Source of the DNA: Glaciecola nitratireducens FR1064
Lineage (GTDB): Bacteria; Pseudomonadota; Gammaproteobacteria; Enterobacterales; Alteromonadaceae
DNA: 64,000 bases
Direction of reading: 5' to 3'
Assembly (NCBI RefSeq): GCF_000226565.1
Contig: NC_016041.1
Span: 992,001-1,056,000, forward strand
Part shown: positions 62,570 to 64,000 of the stretch, piece after piece
How positions within the stretch are numbered: the stretch's first letter is position 1
Layout: each line of letters starts with the position of its first letter
Notes under the pieces: model-generated
The model's database searches: none
What the model was told of the DNA's origin: nothing
What the model saw: the letters and a program-made list of their open reading frames with translations, nothing else
Made by a program: the position numbers and the translations under genes

Positions 62570-64000
62570 AAACCCCATACATAGGGCTCTTAATCTTCAA
62601 GATGAACAATTTGGTTCCTTCTATTTAGAATTAGATAAGGATGATCGGCTTTATGTGCGAGAACTTATCTCGCATTTACCTAGAGCAATACAGTCATACC
62701 TTATTAGCGACTACAATGCGAAAAATACACGCTTTGAGGCGAATACTTGCATAAGAACCACGACTGAAGAAATTAACAAAATTATTCCAAAAGTATTGTT
62801 AAAACACTTTGACGCAGGCGAAGAAGATTTGCGCCTTCTTGCGAAAGACTGCGCGGAATCCTGTCACTATTTGCTTAGGCAAACAATTCACTATAAAGCG
62901 TTTACATTCGTTACGAAAAAAGAAACGGATGTAAGCGCAGCATTGCGCATTGATTCTTGTGAAAGCGAGTTTCTTTTTTCGGATTCATCCGTTAACGCTA
63001 GCACGCGCAGTGACACGATTGTATTAAGTTATGAAAAGTGCGCAAACTTTGTCAGGGGAAACGGTATTACGCCCCCTAAACCATCGAAGAAGCTTACTTT
63101 CGATGGGTGTCTAAAAAGAATGTTGGATGAAGTTTGGTGGTTACGTAAATTGAGATGCGTATTAAGACGCTCCACTGAACAAGTAATGATCTACCTTAAT
63201 AAAGTTAATCGTGTCAAAGGTATTTACTGCAGTGATTGGACTGCAAAAAACAGAAGGTTTCAAAAGTCACATCAACTAGAGTCGCTCAAAAAGATACTAA
63301 TGACAAACGAGTTAGGTGAGCAGTTTACACTCTATGATATCTATGAAAAAGGTGTGTCGAACCCAATTAATAGAAGAAACGAATTGATGACAAGAATGCA
63401 TGGGTTCGAAGAACTTTCTAAAGAGCACGGTCATTTAGGAATCTTTGTTACGCTGACTTGCCCTTCTAAATACCATCGCGCCTACTCACGTTCTGGCGGT
63501 GAAAACCCGAAATGGAATGGGGCCACACCTCATGATAGTCAACAGTACCTATGCACAACATGGGCACGCATAAGGGCTGAGTTTAATCGAAAGAATATTA
63601 GATTGTATGGCTTACGAGTATCTGAACCTCAACATGACGGCACACCGCATTGGCATTTAATGATATTTGTTGAAGCCCATCAGTTGGAAAGTTGCAAAGT
63701 AATAATTGAGCAATATTCATTAGAGGAAGATGGCGATGAACCAGGAGCAAAAGAAAATCGTGTTAAGTTCGTTGATATTGACCCAAAAAAGGGCTCTGCT
63801 ACTGGTTACGTCGCTAAATACGTTAGTAAAAATATAGATGGAGCGAATTTAGACGAAGGTATCTATGGCGAGAATCCTATAGAAGGTGCTGAGCGTGTCG
63901 AAGCTTGGGCTAGTTGTTGGGGTATTCGTCAGTTTCAACAACTAGGTGGGGTTTCTGTGACTGTTTGGCGAGAAATGCGGAGGCTTAAAAAGCTTTTCGA
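62553..64000 (+). CDS. P2 gpA-type replication endonuclease, 3' end outside the window
   Basis: Open from ATG 62553 (GGGGAGG six bases before) to the end of the window, 482 residues seen. The HUH motif lies in EPQHDGTPHWHLMIFV, preceded by FVTLTCPSKYH, and the tyrosine motif in GYVAKYVSKNIDG. These are the features of Phage_GPA replication initiators that nick the origin and start rolling-circle replication. It overlaps the preceding small gene by 17 bases. It shows that the element is phage- or satellite-like and can probably replicate when excised. Confidence 0.88.
   Translation, partial: MRRFVENPIHRALNLQDEQFGSFYLELDKDDRLYVRELISHLPRAIQSYLISDYNAKNTRFEANTCIRTTTEEINKIIPKVLLKHFDAGEEDLRLLAKDCAESCHYLLRQTIHYKAFTFVTKKETDVSAALRIDSCESEFLFSDSSVNASTRSDTIVLSYEKCANFVRGNGITPPKPSKKLTFDGCLKRMLDEVWWLRKLRCVLRRSTEQVMIYLNKVNRVKGIYCSDWTAKNRRFQKSHQLESLKKILMTNELGEQFTLYDIYEKGVSNPINRRNELMTRMHGFEELSKEHGHLGIFVTLTCPSKYHRAYSRSGGENPKWNGATPHDSQQYLCTTWARIRAEFNRKNIRLYGLRVSEPQHDGTPHWHLMIFVEAHQLESCKVIIEQYSLEEDGDEPGAKENRVKFVDIDPKKGSATGYVAKYVSKNIDGANLDEGIYGENPIEGAERVEAWASCWGIRQFQQLGGVSVTVWREMRRLKKLF

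Noticed and set aside
1-64000. CRISPR arrays
   Set aside because: No regularly spaced short direct repeats with unique spacers were found; the short repeats near 33.2 kb and 62.0 kb are too few and irregular.

Overview
The window looks like a chromosomal segment of a marine gammaproteobacterium of the Alteromonadales (Alteromonas, Paraglaciecola or a close relative). This is inferred from gene content: many GGDEF/EAL proteins, PEP-CTERM proteins, a hybrid two-component system fused to an AraC domain, a secreted M17 aminopeptidase, CheV and a paired dgkA/eptA. No rRNA, no CRISPR array and no complete tRNA gene was seen.

Region 1 (1-31.3 kb) is mostly ordinary chromosome. In order it holds a ClpP-fold periplasmic-type protein (cut by the window edge), a TerB-like protein, a WYL regulator of the BrxR/CapW type, a CorA/ZntB channel, and a leftward outer-membrane protein-dgkA-eptA cluster. 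A histone-deacetylase-family protein follows, then a leftward cluster of cupredoxin-like protein, GGDEF/EAL protein, DUF3034 protein and globin lipoprotein, with a second GGDEF/EAL gene upstream. After these come two PH-domain membrane proteins, two more c-di-GMP enzymes, ChaC, a secreted leucyl aminopeptidase, a secreted metzincin protease, a fibro-slime PEP-CTERM protein and a DUF547 protein. Four c-di-GMP proteins lie within 13 kb.

Region 2 (about 29.8-38.3 kb) is accessory. A dispersed repeat of roughly 0.5-0.6 kb that contains the 3' half of a CAU-anticodon tRNA appears here as two long copies and two end fragments. Between and beside the copies lie a CheV gene, an orphan gene next to a GC-rich structured stretch, a small PEP-CTERM protein, and a pair encoding a Ser/Thr-rich secreted protein (possibly an aerolysin-like pore former) and a lipoprotein. 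A 1341-residue hybrid sensor/AraC regulator follows.

Region 3 (42.9-56.8 kb) is bracketed by two inverted, nearly identical 894-bp units, each encoding the same 207-residue tyrosine recombinase. The 12 kb between them carries a DMT exporter with an AraC regulator, CPBP and LytTR genes, a truncated esterase, an M20 amidohydrolase overlapping a glutamate-cysteine-ligase-like gene, and a lipoprotein amidohydrolase. Short repeated hairpins lie between the genes. Beyond it (56.8-58.5 kb) are a frameshifted small membrane gene, an IS3 remnant and a GC-rich MAPEG gene next to an attC-like palindrome.

Region 4 (58.9 kb to the end) is an integrative element. It starts exactly at the anticodon-loop end of a third tRNA-3'-half repeat and encodes a P4-type integrase, two unknown proteins, an AlpA-like regulator behind an operator-like repeat, a small protein and a P2 gpA-type HUH replication protein that runs off the window.
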